From the NCBI GenBank assembly GCA_963697355.1, contig CAVONV010000022.1, positions 527,982-591,981 on the forward strand: a stretch of DNA of 64,000 nucleotides, read 5' to 3'. The notes below the pieces were generated by a model. It was not told the DNA's origin, did not search any database, and saw nothing but the letters and a program-made list of their open reading frames with translations. This DNA is from CAVONV01 sp963697355. GTDB taxonomy: Bacteria; Acidobacteriota; Vicinamibacteria; Marinacidobacterales; DATDRI01. Position 1 is the first letter of the stretch. Every line of letters starts with the position of its first letter. Both the position numbers and the translations under genes were made by a program. Of this stretch, positions 39,774-48,186 are shown in pieces.

Positions 39774-39802
39774 TTGACTTTGTCGAACCTGGTTCCTATA
39801 TT
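39774..39802 (+). promoter_or_regulatory. Sigma-70-type promoter
   Basis: TTGACT, a 17-base spacer, then TATATT. It lies 31 bp upstream of the bifunctional-nuclease-family gene and after the miaB stop, giving a short leader with the GGAGG at 39821 as ribosome site. Confidence 0.65.
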
Positions 39803-39832
39803 TAACGAAGTCTGAGTACGGAGGACCATTAA

Positions 39833-40318
39833 ATGGAAATAGAGATGACCATCAAAGGGCTCATGATTGATCCCATCACGAATATGCCCATCGTCATCTT
39901 GAAGGATAAAGAAGGCGACCGAGTCCTACCGATCTGGGTGGGCATTTTCGAAGCCAATGCGATAGCGCTCCAAATCGAGAACATTGCGACTCCTCGCCCG
40001 ATGACCCACGATCTTTTGAAGAATGTGCTCAGTGATTTGGAGGCCAGTGTTCAAAAAATCGTTGTGTCAGAGCTGCGAGACAACACGTTCTACGCCATGA
40101 TTTACATCAACCGCAACGACAGCATTCTTGCCGTGGACTCACGCCCGAGTGATGCCATAGCGCTGGCGCTTCGCACCAGGTCACCGATTTTCGTTGAGGA
40201 AAGTGTCGTGGAGAGTGCAAAGGGTATGGATCTTACGAAAGATGCCACTGATTCCGAGCGCCTCCAGAAGTGGCTCGAGAGCCTGAATCCCGACGATCTT
40301 GGAAAATACAAAATGTAG
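39833..40318 (+). CDS. Bifunctional nuclease family protein (DUF151)
   Basis: Small protein of 161 residues with the DUF151 fold: EMTIKGLMIDPITNMPIVIL, LPIWVGIFEANAIALQIEN, RPMTHDLLKNVLSDLEASVQ, FYAMIYI and the conserved DSRPSDAIALALRTRSPIFVEE. Plant members have DNase and RNase activity; bacterial members are not well characterised, so the name is by homology only. It has its own promoter and Shine-Dalgarno and stands between miaB and parA, a common neighbourhood for such genes. Confidence 0.92.
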   Translation: MEIEMTIKGLMIDPITNMPIVILKDKEGDRVLPIWVGIFEANAIALQIENIATPRPMTHDLLKNVLSDLEASVQKIVVSELRDNTFYAMIYINRNDSILAVDSRPSDAIALALRTRSPIFVEESVVESAKGMDLTKDATDSERLQKWLESLNPDDLGKYKM

Positions 40319-40556
40319 ATCTCCCTCTACTCCTTGAAAAAATCCACCCCGAAGACGCAAATTTAGTTGTCACAATCTTTTGCTGCCTCAGCGGTCTCAG
40401 CGGTTCAAATTCTGGATTGACGCTTGACACGTATCGTAGAATCCTTGTCAACGCTATCATCAACCGAACCTGGCAGCTGCCGGTTTAGCAGAGCATGAGA
40501 GGCCCTCAATGAAGAGTAGGTCACAACAATAGCACTTTTTTTGAAGGAGAAGACGC

Positions 40557-41318
40557 TTGGCCGTTGTTTTGACAATAGCAAATCAAAAGGGTGGGGTGGG
40601 CAAAACGACCACTGCCGTCAATTTGGCCGCTGCCTTGGCGCTCAAGAAAAAATCTACCCTTCTCATCGATATGGATCCGCAGTCGAATACTTCCATTTCT
40701 TTTGTTGAGCTCGAAGACATCTCCAAAACCATATATGAGGCGCTTCTCGACCCCTCGATCATGTTCAAAGACGTCATCTACGATACTGGGCTGGAGCATC
40801 TGTGTCTCATCCCCGCCAAAATCTCGCTGGCGAAGTTGGAGAGCAAGCTCCTCGGCGAGATCGATGGCCACTTCCGACTGCGCGACAGTCTCGAATCGAT
40901 ACGAAGTCATTACGATTTCATCATTATCGATACACCGCCTACGTTAGGCCTCATTACGGTCAATGCTCTTGTTGCCGCTACTCATTTACTCATCCCAATC
41001 CAATCTTCATACTACGCTCTAGAGGGTACGGGGGACTTATTGGAGACGTTCGAGAAGATCAAATCGCGCCCCAATCCTGATCTACGTCTCGTAGGCGTTT
41101 TGATCACCCTCCACGACAAACGGACGACCTTGGGAAGGGATGTTAGAAAGAGAATCAAGGAAGTATTCGGCAAGAAAGTGTTCAAAACCGTGATTAGCCG
41201 GAGCATTCGATTGGAAGAAAGCCCGGCACACAAGGAATCGATTTTTACTTTTGCTCCGCAATCGAGCGGTGCATTTGAGTACTACAGCCTTTCAGAAGAG
41301 GTATTAGCTCGTGTCTAG
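40557..41318 (+). CDS. parA: Chromosome partitioning ATPase ParA (Soj)
   Basis: Deviant Walker-A ATPase that positions ParB-DNA complexes, 253 residues. ANQKGGVGKTTTAVNLAAAL is the Walker A' loop, LLIDMDPQSNTS the A' partner, and FIIIDTPPTLGLITVNAL the Walker B region. TTG at 40557 is chosen because AAGGAGA lies six bases before it and no ATG fits. The stop lies inside parB. Size and the absence of an N-terminal HTH indicate the chromosomal (type Ia small/Soj) form. Confidence 0.93.
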   Translation: MAVVLTIANQKGGVGKTTTAVNLAAALALKKKSTLLIDMDPQSNTSISFVELEDISKTIYEALLDPSIMFKDVIYDTGLEHLCLIPAKISLAKLESKLLGEIDGHFRLRDSLESIRSHYDFIIIDTPPTLGLITVNALVAATHLLIPIQSSYYALEGTGDLLETFEKIKSRPNPDLRLVGVLITLHDKRTTLGRDVRKRIKEVFGKKVFKTVISRSIRLEESPAHKESIFTFAPQSSGAFEYYSLSEEVLARV

Positions 41319-42129
41319 GAAATCTGGCCTGCCCGGTTCTATTAAGTTCCGCCACGACATGCATTTTGTAGAGGAGCTCGGTTCGAGACCCGGTACCCCG
41401 ATAGGGCGTATGATCCCTATCGAACAGATCGAGCCCAATCCGAACCAACCTCGCCAGCAAATGGGTGACCTCTCTGAGCTGACGGCATCAATCCGGGAAA
41501 AGGGCATCCTCGAGCCCCTTATTGTGAGACGCAGGGGGGAGAGATACCAGATCATATCGGGCGAACGACGCTATCAAGCGGCTGTTCAGGCCAAGCTGAC
41601 CGAGGTGCCATGTGTCGAGCGGGACGTCGATGACCGAGAGACTGTTGAACTGGCCCTTGTAGAAAATCTGCAAAGAAAAGACCTTACGCCTTTCGAGGAG
41701 GCGGAGGCGCTATCTCAGCTAGTTTCGACCTATGAGTATACGCATGAAGAGCTCGCCAAACAGATTGGAAAATCTCGCAGTACCATTACGGAGATGCTGA
41801 GCCTTGCCAACATGCCGGACGAAGTGAAACAGCTTTGTCGGCTCGCCGACATTGCGTCTAAGTCCCTTTTAATACAAATAGTTAGGCAGGAAAGCACTGA
41901 AAAAATGGTGAGCCTCATTGAGAAGATATCAGAGCAGGGGATGAGTCGAGACCAAGTGCGAAAGGCATCGCGCACGCCGAAGAAAGGCCGACCCAGCCAC
42001 TTCGTTTTCAAATACGGCACACAAAGTGCTCCGTTCCGATTGCAGATGTCGTTCCGAAAAAGTCAGGTAGAGAGAGAAGAAATCATCGAAGCACTCCGTC
42101 GCATTCTCGAGGAGCTAGAAAGTTCTTGA
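41311..42129 (+). CDS. parB: Chromosome partitioning protein ParB (Spo0J)
   Basis: CTP-dependent DNA clamp that loads at parS. It starts with GTG overlapping parA by eight bases. The CTP-binding domain shows IEQIEPNPNQPRQ, GILEPLIVRRRGERYQIISGERRYQAA (the GERRxxA box) and ENLQRKDLTPFEEAEAL. The HTH follows (EELAKQIGKSRSTITEMLSLANMP), then a C-terminal dimer part after a KKGRP linker. 272 residues. I saw no TGTTTCACGTGAAACA-like parS site in the window. Confidence 0.94.
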   Translation: MSRKSGLPGSIKFRHDMHFVEELGSRPGTPIGRMIPIEQIEPNPNQPRQQMGDLSELTASIREKGILEPLIVRRRGERYQIISGERRYQAAVQAKLTEVPCVERDVDDRETVELALVENLQRKDLTPFEEAEALSQLVSTYEYTHEELAKQIGKSRSTITEMLSLANMPDEVKQLCRLADIASKSLLIQIVRQESTEKMVSLIEKISEQGMSRDQVRKASRTPKKGRPSHFVFKYGTQSAPFRLQMSFRKSQVEREEIIEALRRILEELESS

Positions 42130-42177
42130 ACACTCGCCTCTATGTAGTGAAAAACCCATTTTTTTATTAAAGACATA

Positions 42178-42207
42178 TTGACAGTTTCGACCTATTTTTG
42201 ATAGATT
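42178..42207 (+). promoter_or_regulatory. Sigma-70-type promoter
   Basis: TTGACA, an 18-base spacer, then TAGATT. It lies in the gap after parB and about 125 bp before the TTG start of the HTH gene, so it could drive that gene and the selenoprotein gene behind it. Confidence 0.55.
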
Positions 42208-42331
42208 CGTTCTGCGCCCGGGGAAGGCTCTTGTTCGGTAAGTGCTCGCCGCAACTTGCCTTCTAATACTCAAAATCAAACAACAGAGTCGAACAGTCTG
42301 GAGCATATCTGCCCGGCATAGGGGGTGTGTC

Positions 42332-42661
42332 TTGGCTTATCGGGGTCCTTCACTTCGCGCCGTACGGGAAGAGAAAAAGATACAGCTGAAGCAAATATCG
42401 GCCAATACCCGCATCGCCACTCAGTATCTCCATGCAATTGAAGAAGAGAAGTTCGATCGCTTCCCTGGAAGATTCTATTTCAAGAGCTTTACGGGGGAAT
42501 ATGCTCGATCGATAGGTCTCAATCCTGATGAGGTGCTTCGCGATCTTCAATATGCGTACGACGAGTGGTACCATCAACGCGAGCATCGTTCGACAGAGCC
42601 TTTCACAGAGGGGTTTTTCACTCGAGTTGCCGGGCGATTTTTGATGCCGCCTGAAGTCTAA
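42332..42661 (+). CDS. RodZ-like helix-turn-helix protein (HTH only)
   Basis: Small protein of 109 residues. TTG at 42332 lies six bases after AGGGGG. The body matches the N-terminal HTH of RodZ/YmfM-type proteins: LRAVREEKKIQLKQISANTRIATQYLHAIEEEKFDRFPGRFYFKSFTGEYARSIGLNPDEV. The transmembrane and periplasmic parts of true RodZ are missing; the C-terminus is a short charged tail. It may be a stand-alone regulator or cytoskeleton-associated adaptor. Upstream promoter at 42178. Confidence 0.78.
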   Translation: MAYRGPSLRAVREEKKIQLKQISANTRIATQYLHAIEEEKFDRFPGRFYFKSFTGEYARSIGLNPDEVLRDLQYAYDEWYHQREHRSTEPFTEGFFTRVAGRFLMPPEV

Positions 42662-42726
42662 GGGGCTCTCCGAAAAATAACGCTCGTCGTCGGGTACCGT
42701 CATAGCAATCTCCGGAGAGACAAATC

Positions 42727-43266
42727 ATGCCCAAGACCATTGCTTTAGTACTGGCCATCTTTTTGTTTGGATTTGCGGCTCCTCAAGACGCTAACGGGCC
42801 CGAAGTTGGGAGCGAGGCGCCGGATTTTGTTCTCAAGGACTCGAAGGGAGAGTCCTTTAAGCTGGCGGATTTTCGCGGACAGACCGTCGTGTTGGAATTT
42901 ATCCGAAGCGGTGGGTGGTGACCATTCTGCAAGACGCAGCTCGGTGAGCTGCAAAAGGGCTGGAAGGACATTCAGAATCGTGGAGCTACCTTACTCGTTA
43001 TTTCCAAATACGATGCAAAAGAGACGGCAAGCTGGCTGGAGAGGAATGAGTGGAAATATCCCATACTGTGCGACGGGCAAGACGTGATACAAAGCTACGG
43101 ATTGCTGAACGCACCACAGGAAAAATCGGAAAGGGAAGGGATACCCCACCCAGCTACGATCATTATCGACAAGGACGGAACCATCAAGTTTGTCAATGTT
43201 TGGGTCAATTATCGCGAGAGGACGTCTCTCGAAACCATCCTGGAGGAACTTGATAAGCTACAGTGA
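42727..43266 (+). CDS. Predicted selenoprotein: exported peroxiredoxin-like protein with UxxC motif
   Basis: The frame runs from ATG at 42727 (GGAGAG eight bases upstream) to 43266, interrupted only by TGA at 42919-42921. Reading that TGA as selenocysteine (residue 65) gives SGGW-U-PFCKTQL, where relatives of the AhpC/TSA group have GGWCPFC. Homology continues without a break on both sides: GSEAPDFVLKDSKGESFKLADFRGQ before, and LLVISKYDAKETASWL, PHPATIIIDKDGTIKFVNVWVNY after. A perfect 7-bp hairpin follows the TGA. A signal peptide (TIALVLAIFLFGFAA) places it in the periplasm, probably as a selenol peroxidase or thiol oxidoreductase. Total 179 residues. The alternative is a nonsense mutation in a Cys codon. 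Confidence 0.85.
42936..42952 (+). promoter_or_regulatory. Candidate bacterial SECIS hairpin
   Basis: GCAGCTC / GAGCTGC pair perfectly around the loop GGT. The loop begins 22 nt after the TGA at 42919, inside the 16-37 nt window known for bacterial SECIS elements, and has G at its first two positions as SelB recognition needs. It is coding sequence as well. Confidence 0.7.
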
Positions 43267-43553
43267 TTTAACGATTTGCTAAGACAAAGCCCTGCAATCC
43301 GCTCGAGCCAGATGTTTATCTGCGTCTCACCCGCGTTAGCGCCAGATGACATAAAGTATCACTTTGGCTTTCACTGCTAAATTGCTTCTATTTCTAGTAG
43401 ATCATTGCTCTTTGTGCTACAAACTCTTGCGTGATCTTGTGGCATCACAGGAACTTGAGCTAGGATGTCTCGGGGTCCACCGACTCCTCCGAACTTGGAA
43501 CCGGCGCTTTCGGAATCACTCGGTCAGGCCGAGCGCATGGCGGGATTGACATA
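43267..43553 (+). other. Intergenic stretch with an unproven CxxC frame
   Basis: No gene is certain here. A TTG-started frame at 43364-43549 gives FLVDHCSLCYKLLRDL, which looks a little like a thioredoxin-fold CxxC site, but the rest does not resemble a known family and no Shine-Dalgarno precedes it. Confidence 0.25.
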
Positions 43554-44072
43554 TTGACTGAACACGCGTCTGAGGAATCGCTTCGAGCTTTGATGAGAAA
43601 TTACGCGCAAGGAGTGGCCGTGGTCGTTGCGGATGCCGGCAGCGGTCCACGAGGCGTAACCGTCAGTTCGTTCATTTCGATCAGTCTGACGCCACCAATG
43701 GTGTTGATTTCAATCTCCCACGCTTCCCAGTCCCATCCGTTGATTGATAGGGCATCCTGCTTCACCGTCAGCGTTCTTTCCGATGAACAAGGGGCACTTT
43801 CCGAGCATTTTGCCCGACCCGACTTGAGCTCTGAGCAGCAGTTTGAGACAGTGCCGATTCGCCAGGGAACTCGCAATACTCCGTGGATTGAGGGATGTTT
43901 GGCTCATCTTGATTGCAGCGTTGTCGAACGTATTGCTCAGTCGGATCACACACTTTTCATTGCGCGAGTCGAGCATTCCGAGCTTCGTCTAGAGTCTGGT
44001 CGACCCCTGGTTTTCTATTCGGGTGAATACTGGGAGCTAGGCTCGGTCGTTTACAGTCGTCTTCGCCGTTGA
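43554..44072 (+). CDS. Flavin reductase-like (FMN-binding split barrel) protein
   Basis: 172-residue protein of the flavin reductase domain family: LMRNYAQGVAVVVADAG, GVTVSSFISISLTPPMVLISISHASQSHPLI, FTVSVLSDEQGALSEHFAR and PLVFYSGEYWELG. Family members bind FMN and reduce flavin with NAD(P)H or serve as oxygenase partners. TTG at 43554 is the best start available; the ribosome site is weak. It is followed 40 bp later by a zinc-ribbon protein. Confidence 0.9.
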   Translation: MTEHASEESLRALMRNYAQGVAVVVADAGSGPRGVTVSSFISISLTPPMVLISISHASQSHPLIDRASCFTVSVLSDEQGALSEHFARPDLSSEQQFETVPIRQGTRNTPWIEGCLAHLDCSVVERIAQSDHTLFIARVEHSELRLESGRPLVFYSGEYWELGSVVYSRLRR

Positions 44073-44112
44073 ACTAATATGGAGCTAGGAACGCCATAAT
44101 GGGTTGATTGCT

Positions 44113-44331
44113 ATGTGTCCATCCCAACGTAATGACAGCTTTCAAGAGTTCGAAGCGGCTCATTTGTTCTGTCCCCGTTGTCGGGAGGCGCTTCCCGTTC
44201 GGAAACACCTACTGTTGGTCCTACCGGACGGAGACCTCTACGAATACCGGTGTAGTCAATGCGGTACGCTGGTTGGCAAAAAAAAAGGGGACTCCAGCTT
44301 CGATGAACCTTCCACAAAGCTAGTAAAGTGA
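44113..44331 (+). CDS. Small zinc-ribbon protein
   Basis: 72-residue protein with two knuckles, FCPRC and RCSQCG, about 32 residues apart, flanking a beta-rich LLLVLPDGDLYEYR. This is a zinc-ribbon layout. Function unknown. It lies between flavin reductase and the convergent PilZ gene. Confidence 0.6.
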   Translation: MCPSQRNDSFQEFEAAHLFCPRCREALPVRKHLLLVLPDGDLYEYRCSQCGTLVGKKKGDSSFDEPSTKLVK

Positions 44332-44342
44332 TGGTTTAGCTT

Positions 44343-45029
44343 CTAACCCTTAAACTCCCTTCTACGTTCAATTAAGTTCAAATACCGCTCGACGATTTCA
44401 CGGCCATTGGCAAGAAGCTCTTTGAACTCCACTCCCACCTGGAAGCAGTTGTCTTCCCATCGCGTCCCTGCGTGACAGTGGCAAACGATACCTTGTGCCC
44501 GAACCTCGCCGTTTGGAAGTCTGAAGACAAAATCATGGCAAGAGCCATATTCCAAAGGGCTGTTGGATATGAATAGCCCGCCTCCAATGCTAAGGTTGAG
44601 AGCGTGGAGCTCAACGGTTTCTTCGATCTCGGCGGGCCGACCTATGTAGAGCCGGGGCTGCTCCCGGCGTTCATTTTCCAGTCTGCTCTTGATGAGATTG
44701 TTGATGGTTGTTCTGGTTGCCGGCGGCAGATCACTGAACTGGATGCCTATTCGGTAGTTGGCGTATCCGTGTCTTCCAACGGCGCCCGCCGTCTCGGACA
44801 TCGAACAGTGAACCACGAAGCACTCGACTCGGTGACTCGAGCCGCCAATCGGCAACGAGAGAACGATCTCCGTACCGGGTTTGAGATATAGCTGGAACTC
44901 GATGAGCGCACCGCTCGAGCTCAGGTCAACCAGGTGGGTGTGCGAACGGTAGTGAGTATACCCAGAGAACTCTTTCTCTAATTCGTATCGAGGCGTAACC
45001 CGGCGTGTGATGGACTTTTGATCCGTCAT
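44343..45029 (-). CDS. Tandem PilZ-domain protein (c-di-GMP receptor candidate)
   Basis: 228 residues with two PilZ-like halves. The first has RRVTPRYE and later DLSSSGALIEF; the second has RREQPRLYIGR and NLSIGGGLFIS. The RxxxR and D/NxSxxG pairs are the c-di-GMP contacts of the family, so both halves could bind. No membrane segment. It probably tunes a motility, adhesion or export process. The stop is 12 bp from the end of the convergent zinc-ribbon gene. Confidence 0.85.
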   Translation of the reverse strand: MTDQKSITRRVTPRYELEKEFSGYTHYRSHTHLVDLSSSGALIEFQLYLKPGTEIVLSLPIGGSSHRVECFVVHCSMSETAGAVGRHGYANYRIGIQFSDLPPATRTTINNLIKSRLENERREQPRLYIGRPAEIEETVELHALNLSIGGGLFISNSPLEYGSCHDFVFRLPNGEVRAQGIVCHCHAGTRWEDNCFQVGVEFKELLANGREIVERYLNLIERRREFKG

Positions 45030-45121
45030 TGAGAGCCTCCATTCAAGAGTCTCGTCGGGGTACTAACTATTTATCGAACTAAGGCCATGTCTGTCAAAGA
45101 CGACATGTTAAAATCTTGATC

Positions 45122-46061
45122 ATGGTGATACTGAACGAGAACGAAGAGAAGAGCGCGGAAGGCAGCACAAAGAAAGGTTGGGTTATTTGGGCTGGACTAG
45201 CGTTGGTTATCCTTGTGGCTGTCACGGGATATTTTACCTGGCAGGCCGTATCGGAAAAGCCACCCGACGGAGCCCGCTCCGGCGCCGGCGCCTCCTCCTG
45301 AACCCGAACCGGAGCCAGAACCTGAGCCTCCACCTCCGCCCACGCCGACGGTAGGATCTCTCGTTGTCAGTGCAGACGTCGAAGGTGCCTCAGTGTACGT
45401 TGACGATGAGGAGGCGGGAAACGCCCCGTATCGCGCTTCAAGTCTGGAACCGGGAACTTACACCATTCGAGTCGTGAAAGAAGGCCACGAGCCTTTCCAG
45501 CAAGACGTGCGTATCGTCGCGGGTGAGAGCGCTCGAGTGAGAGCGGCTCTAAAGAAAATAGCCGCGATCCTGCGCGTCGATAGCGATATTCCGGGGGCAA
45601 CGGTGTTCCTAGATCGCGACTACCTGGGAACCACGCCTCTGGAGGCCCCGGAAATAGGGCTTGGGACTCATGAGCTCACAGCATCTGTCGAAGGCTATGA
45701 CATGTACTCCGAGACCTTCGAAATGTCGGCCGAGCCGCGAGAGATTATGGTTCGCTTCAAAGAAGTCAAGCTCGATGAGTCTGTCGCTGTTGTGCACAAG
45801 CACACTTTTGGGGAGTGCAAAGGGACTCTTAGAGCCACCTTGACCCATGTCATTTACGAGACCGACCACAAGGACGCTTTCGATGTCCCTTGGGCAGGGC
45901 TCGAGCGTTTTGAAGTCAACTACATCGAAAAGAATCTCAACATCAAGGTGCGAGGGGGCAAGAACTACAACTTCACGTCCCAAAGCGGTAACCCCGACGA
46001 GCTTTTTGTGTTCCATCAGAAGGTCACGGAAGCTAGAGAGAAGTTGAAGGCAATGAACTAG
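45122..46061 (+). CDS. Membrane-anchored PEGA-repeat protein with C-terminal PH-like domain, one frameshift
   Basis: The N-terminus (VILNENEEKSAEG) is cytoplasmic, followed by one membrane helix (VIWAGLALVILVAVTGYF). The frame shifts by one base in the CCACCCGACGG region near 45265 and continues with a Pro/Glu-repeat linker. Two PEGA domains follow (GSLVVSADVEGASVYVDDEEAG and AILRVDSDIPGATVFLDRDYLG, each ending in a V/A-GY or EGH turn), then about 90 residues (HTFGECKGTLRATLTHVIYE, DAFDVPWAGLERFEVNYIEK, LNIKVRGGKNYNF) that look like a PH/GRAM-type barrel. PEGA parts usually bind cell-surface polymers. Likely an envelope scaffold. Confidence 0.78.
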
Positions 46062-46532
46062 ACCCCGAGCCCCTTTCGGAGATAGGCAGCCTAAGCAGAT
46101 AATTTAGTGTCGTGTCACCATATTGCATTAACGTAACCGACTAAGAAAATTGAAGTTCTTTGTCGACCGCGGGAATAATCACCCAGTTCGAGCCCGCATC
46201 CCTTCTAACGGCCTTTCTAAACGTCGGAAGAACCCCATTGGATTGAGTCTAAAATCCCACAGGAGTCTTTCGGTTTCATAGATTGAACCTAGGGTCGACC
46301 CGTCTGAGAAAAAGAGCAGAAGGCTCACCAATGTGGCTATTTACGTGAGCCGTTTGTATATGGGCTGTGTCGTTTCCCTCCGTGGTGCAACCTTGGACGC
46401 CGCTCTTGCTCGCGGCACGAATCATGCAGGAATTCAGTGATCACAATTAAGTCTTGACTTCTTTCGGAGTGAAGAAGCCTCTGTGAGTAGGCACAGTGGC
46501 TCAGCTCCGTGTTGCTGACAGGCCCATCAGAA
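46062..46532 (+). other. Gene-free stretch before the DUF4388 gene
   Basis: I find no convincing gene in these 471 bases. TCTTGACTTCTTTC near 46453 contains a possible -35 (TTGACT), but no matching -10 is clear, and a weak 6-bp hairpin CTTCTT / AAGAAG overlaps it. Confidence 0.4.
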
Positions 46533-47252
46533 GTGTCTTTGAACAAGCAGGTCGTCTCGACTCTGAGAAAGCTCGCAAGCGAGAGGCGAAGTGGAATTCT
46601 CACTTGCCAAGGCGATGACGCCAAGCGCTACATTGTCTTGAGTGGAGGCGCGATTGTCGGCGCTCGATCCTCGGCCAAGAAGGAGCGACTCGGTGAGGTC
46701 TTGATGCGCAGCGGTCATATCACCGAGCAACATTTCGTCGACGTATCTCTCTTTGTCAAAAAGGGGAGACGCCTTGGAGAGGTCCTCGTTGAATTCCAGG
46801 TCCTTCAGAAGGACCAGGTGGAAGAATGTCTTCGCCTTCAATTCCTCGAGATTAGCTCATCGGCCATTCTGAGCTCTGCAAAGAAGATGTCTTTCCTGGA
46901 GTCGAAGAACACTCAGTCCGATTTGTCGACTCCCATCAACGTCTTGGATGTGGTCATGGAAGCCGCGAGACGCACACCAGAGATCGACGCCTACATTAGC
47001 CGTCTCATGGAAGATCAACGGCTGTTGGTCATGACTGAAAGATCAATGAGACTGATGGATAAGATTGCACTTCAACCAGAAGAAGCTTTCATCCTCTCGC
47101 GCGTCAATGGGGAAGAGCCTCCAAAATCTGTATTTGAGCTCAGTCCACTGCCTGAGGAGCAAACCGCACGCGCCATCCTGGGCCATATATACGTCGGCAT
47201 ACTAGAGCTCAAAGAAAACCCCAACCTCCACGGCCTAGCTCTCAAGAACTAG
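46533..47252 (+). CDS. DUF4388-type regulatory protein
   Basis: About 239 residues. The N-terminal part VSTLRKLASERRSGILTCQGDD and KRYIVLSGGAIVGARS is the DUF4388 (PATAN-like) pattern seen in bacterial signalling proteins. A helical part follows (LGEVLMRSGHITEQHFVDVSL, RLGEVLVEFQVLQKDQVEECLRLQ), similar to the MshEN-like segment of type IV pilus ATPases. GTG at 46533 is chosen; a TTG at 46509 is possible. Likely a protein-protein module in gliding, secretion or chemosensory control, alongside the PilZ and PEGA proteins. Confidence 0.75.
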   Translation: MSLNKQVVSTLRKLASERRSGILTCQGDDAKRYIVLSGGAIVGARSSAKKERLGEVLMRSGHITEQHFVDVSLFVKKGRRLGEVLVEFQVLQKDQVEECLRLQFLEISSSAILSSAKKMSFLESKNTQSDLSTPINVLDVVMEAARRTPEIDAYISRLMEDQRLLVMTERSMRLMDKIALQPEEAFILSRVNGEEPPKSVFELSPLPEEQTARAILGHIYVGILELKENPNLHGLALKN

Positions 47253-47308
47253 GGAGAAGCGCTTCGCGAACAAGCGATGACGCCTACCAAATCAGATGGC
47301 TCCAGGAT

Positions 47309-47716
47309 CTACTTTTTTTCGTCTTCCTTCTTTTCAGGAATCTCCGGCTCTGCAAGCTTAGGCAGGGGGTCATCCCAGAGATAGTGGTTGAACCAGACCA
47401 AGTTGTGCCACATCACCGCCCTTTGAGATTTCGGTTTGCTGATGCCATGGCCAAATCCTTTATAGACCACCATTTCCACCGGCACACCTCGGTCCTCGAG
47501 TCCTTGCCGCAGCTCGTAGCCGTTGGGAATGGGGACCCTTCGATCGAATTCCCCGTGCTGGATGAGCGTCGGTGTAGAGGCTTTCAAGATATGAGTCATG
47601 GGGGAGGTCTTTGCATAGATCTCCGGGTCGTCGGCGGGATCATCACCTAAGTAGTTGATTGTGAAGGGGGTGATGTCGGTATTGTAGTAGTAGGTGGCCC
47701 AGTTGGAGATCCCGGA
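47309..47716 (-). CDS. C-terminal end of an S9 prolyl-oligopeptidase-family peptidase, cut at 47716
   Basis: Reads GISNWATYYYNTDITPFTINYLGDDP, then LIQHGEFDRRVPI (catalytic Asp), KGFGHGIS (catalytic His), WFNHYLW and a Lys/Glu-rich tail. This is the last 135 residues of a peptidase S9 hydrolase. Upstream of GIS the frame closes at once and the sequence changes character; the nucleophilic Ser and the propeller are absent. The gene is cut, not decayed, which marks the junction described in the findings. Confidence 0.85.
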   Translation of the reverse strand, partial: SGISNWATYYYNTDITPFTINYLGDDPADDPEIYAKTSPMTHILKASTPTLIQHGEFDRRVPIPNGYELRQGLEDRGVPVEMVVYKGFGHGISKPKSQRAVMWHNLVWFNHYLWDDPLPKLAEPEIPEKKEDEKK

Positions 47717-48186
47717 TTATATATTGGTCCACGATTTTTAGACGCTGCGTATGAGCCTTGTACCCTAATTTCATACCAAGAGACCTCCACAACTGTACAC
47801 GGCAATATTTGAATAGGTGGTCGAAGAGGGGCTACTCGATGGGGAACGCAGCGAAAAACGACAGGACAGCTTTAGATTGAGTATCAGATAATAATTACTA
47901 ATCCGATGTCGCAAATATTGTCAAGATTTATGAGGCGTTGATTCAGAATTGGATTATACAAAGAGGGTTTCCAACCTGGCTCAATGTTACCATTGCAAAT
48001 AATATTTGGGTTGCGGGTTAGATTGGCTATTTTGTTTCCAAAAGGCAGGCTTATCCGTACAAATATCTTGTCAAACATCCAACTATTAGAAATTATGTGG
48101 TTTATTGAAATAAGGCATGGCAATCCAATGCAATCGTCAAATTAATAGGTATGAGGTCATATCCGCCCGTTGAAAGAAACTCGCTT
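47717..48186. other. AT-rich stretch just past the putative junction, no gene seen
   Basis: AT content rises sharply from 47717. Only short low-quality frames are present. A 23-base segment at 47867 (CAGCTTTAGATTGAGTATC and on) recurs with four mismatches at 52462. Confidence 0.4.

Noticed and set aside
40319..40556. Promoter before parA at TTGACGCTTGACACGTATCG
   Set aside because: Neither TTGACG nor TTGACA has a -10 box at acceptable spacing.
40557..42129. ParAB as a plasmid partition system
   Set aside because: Both proteins are of the small chromosomal Soj/Spo0J type and no replication gene or parS cluster is near.
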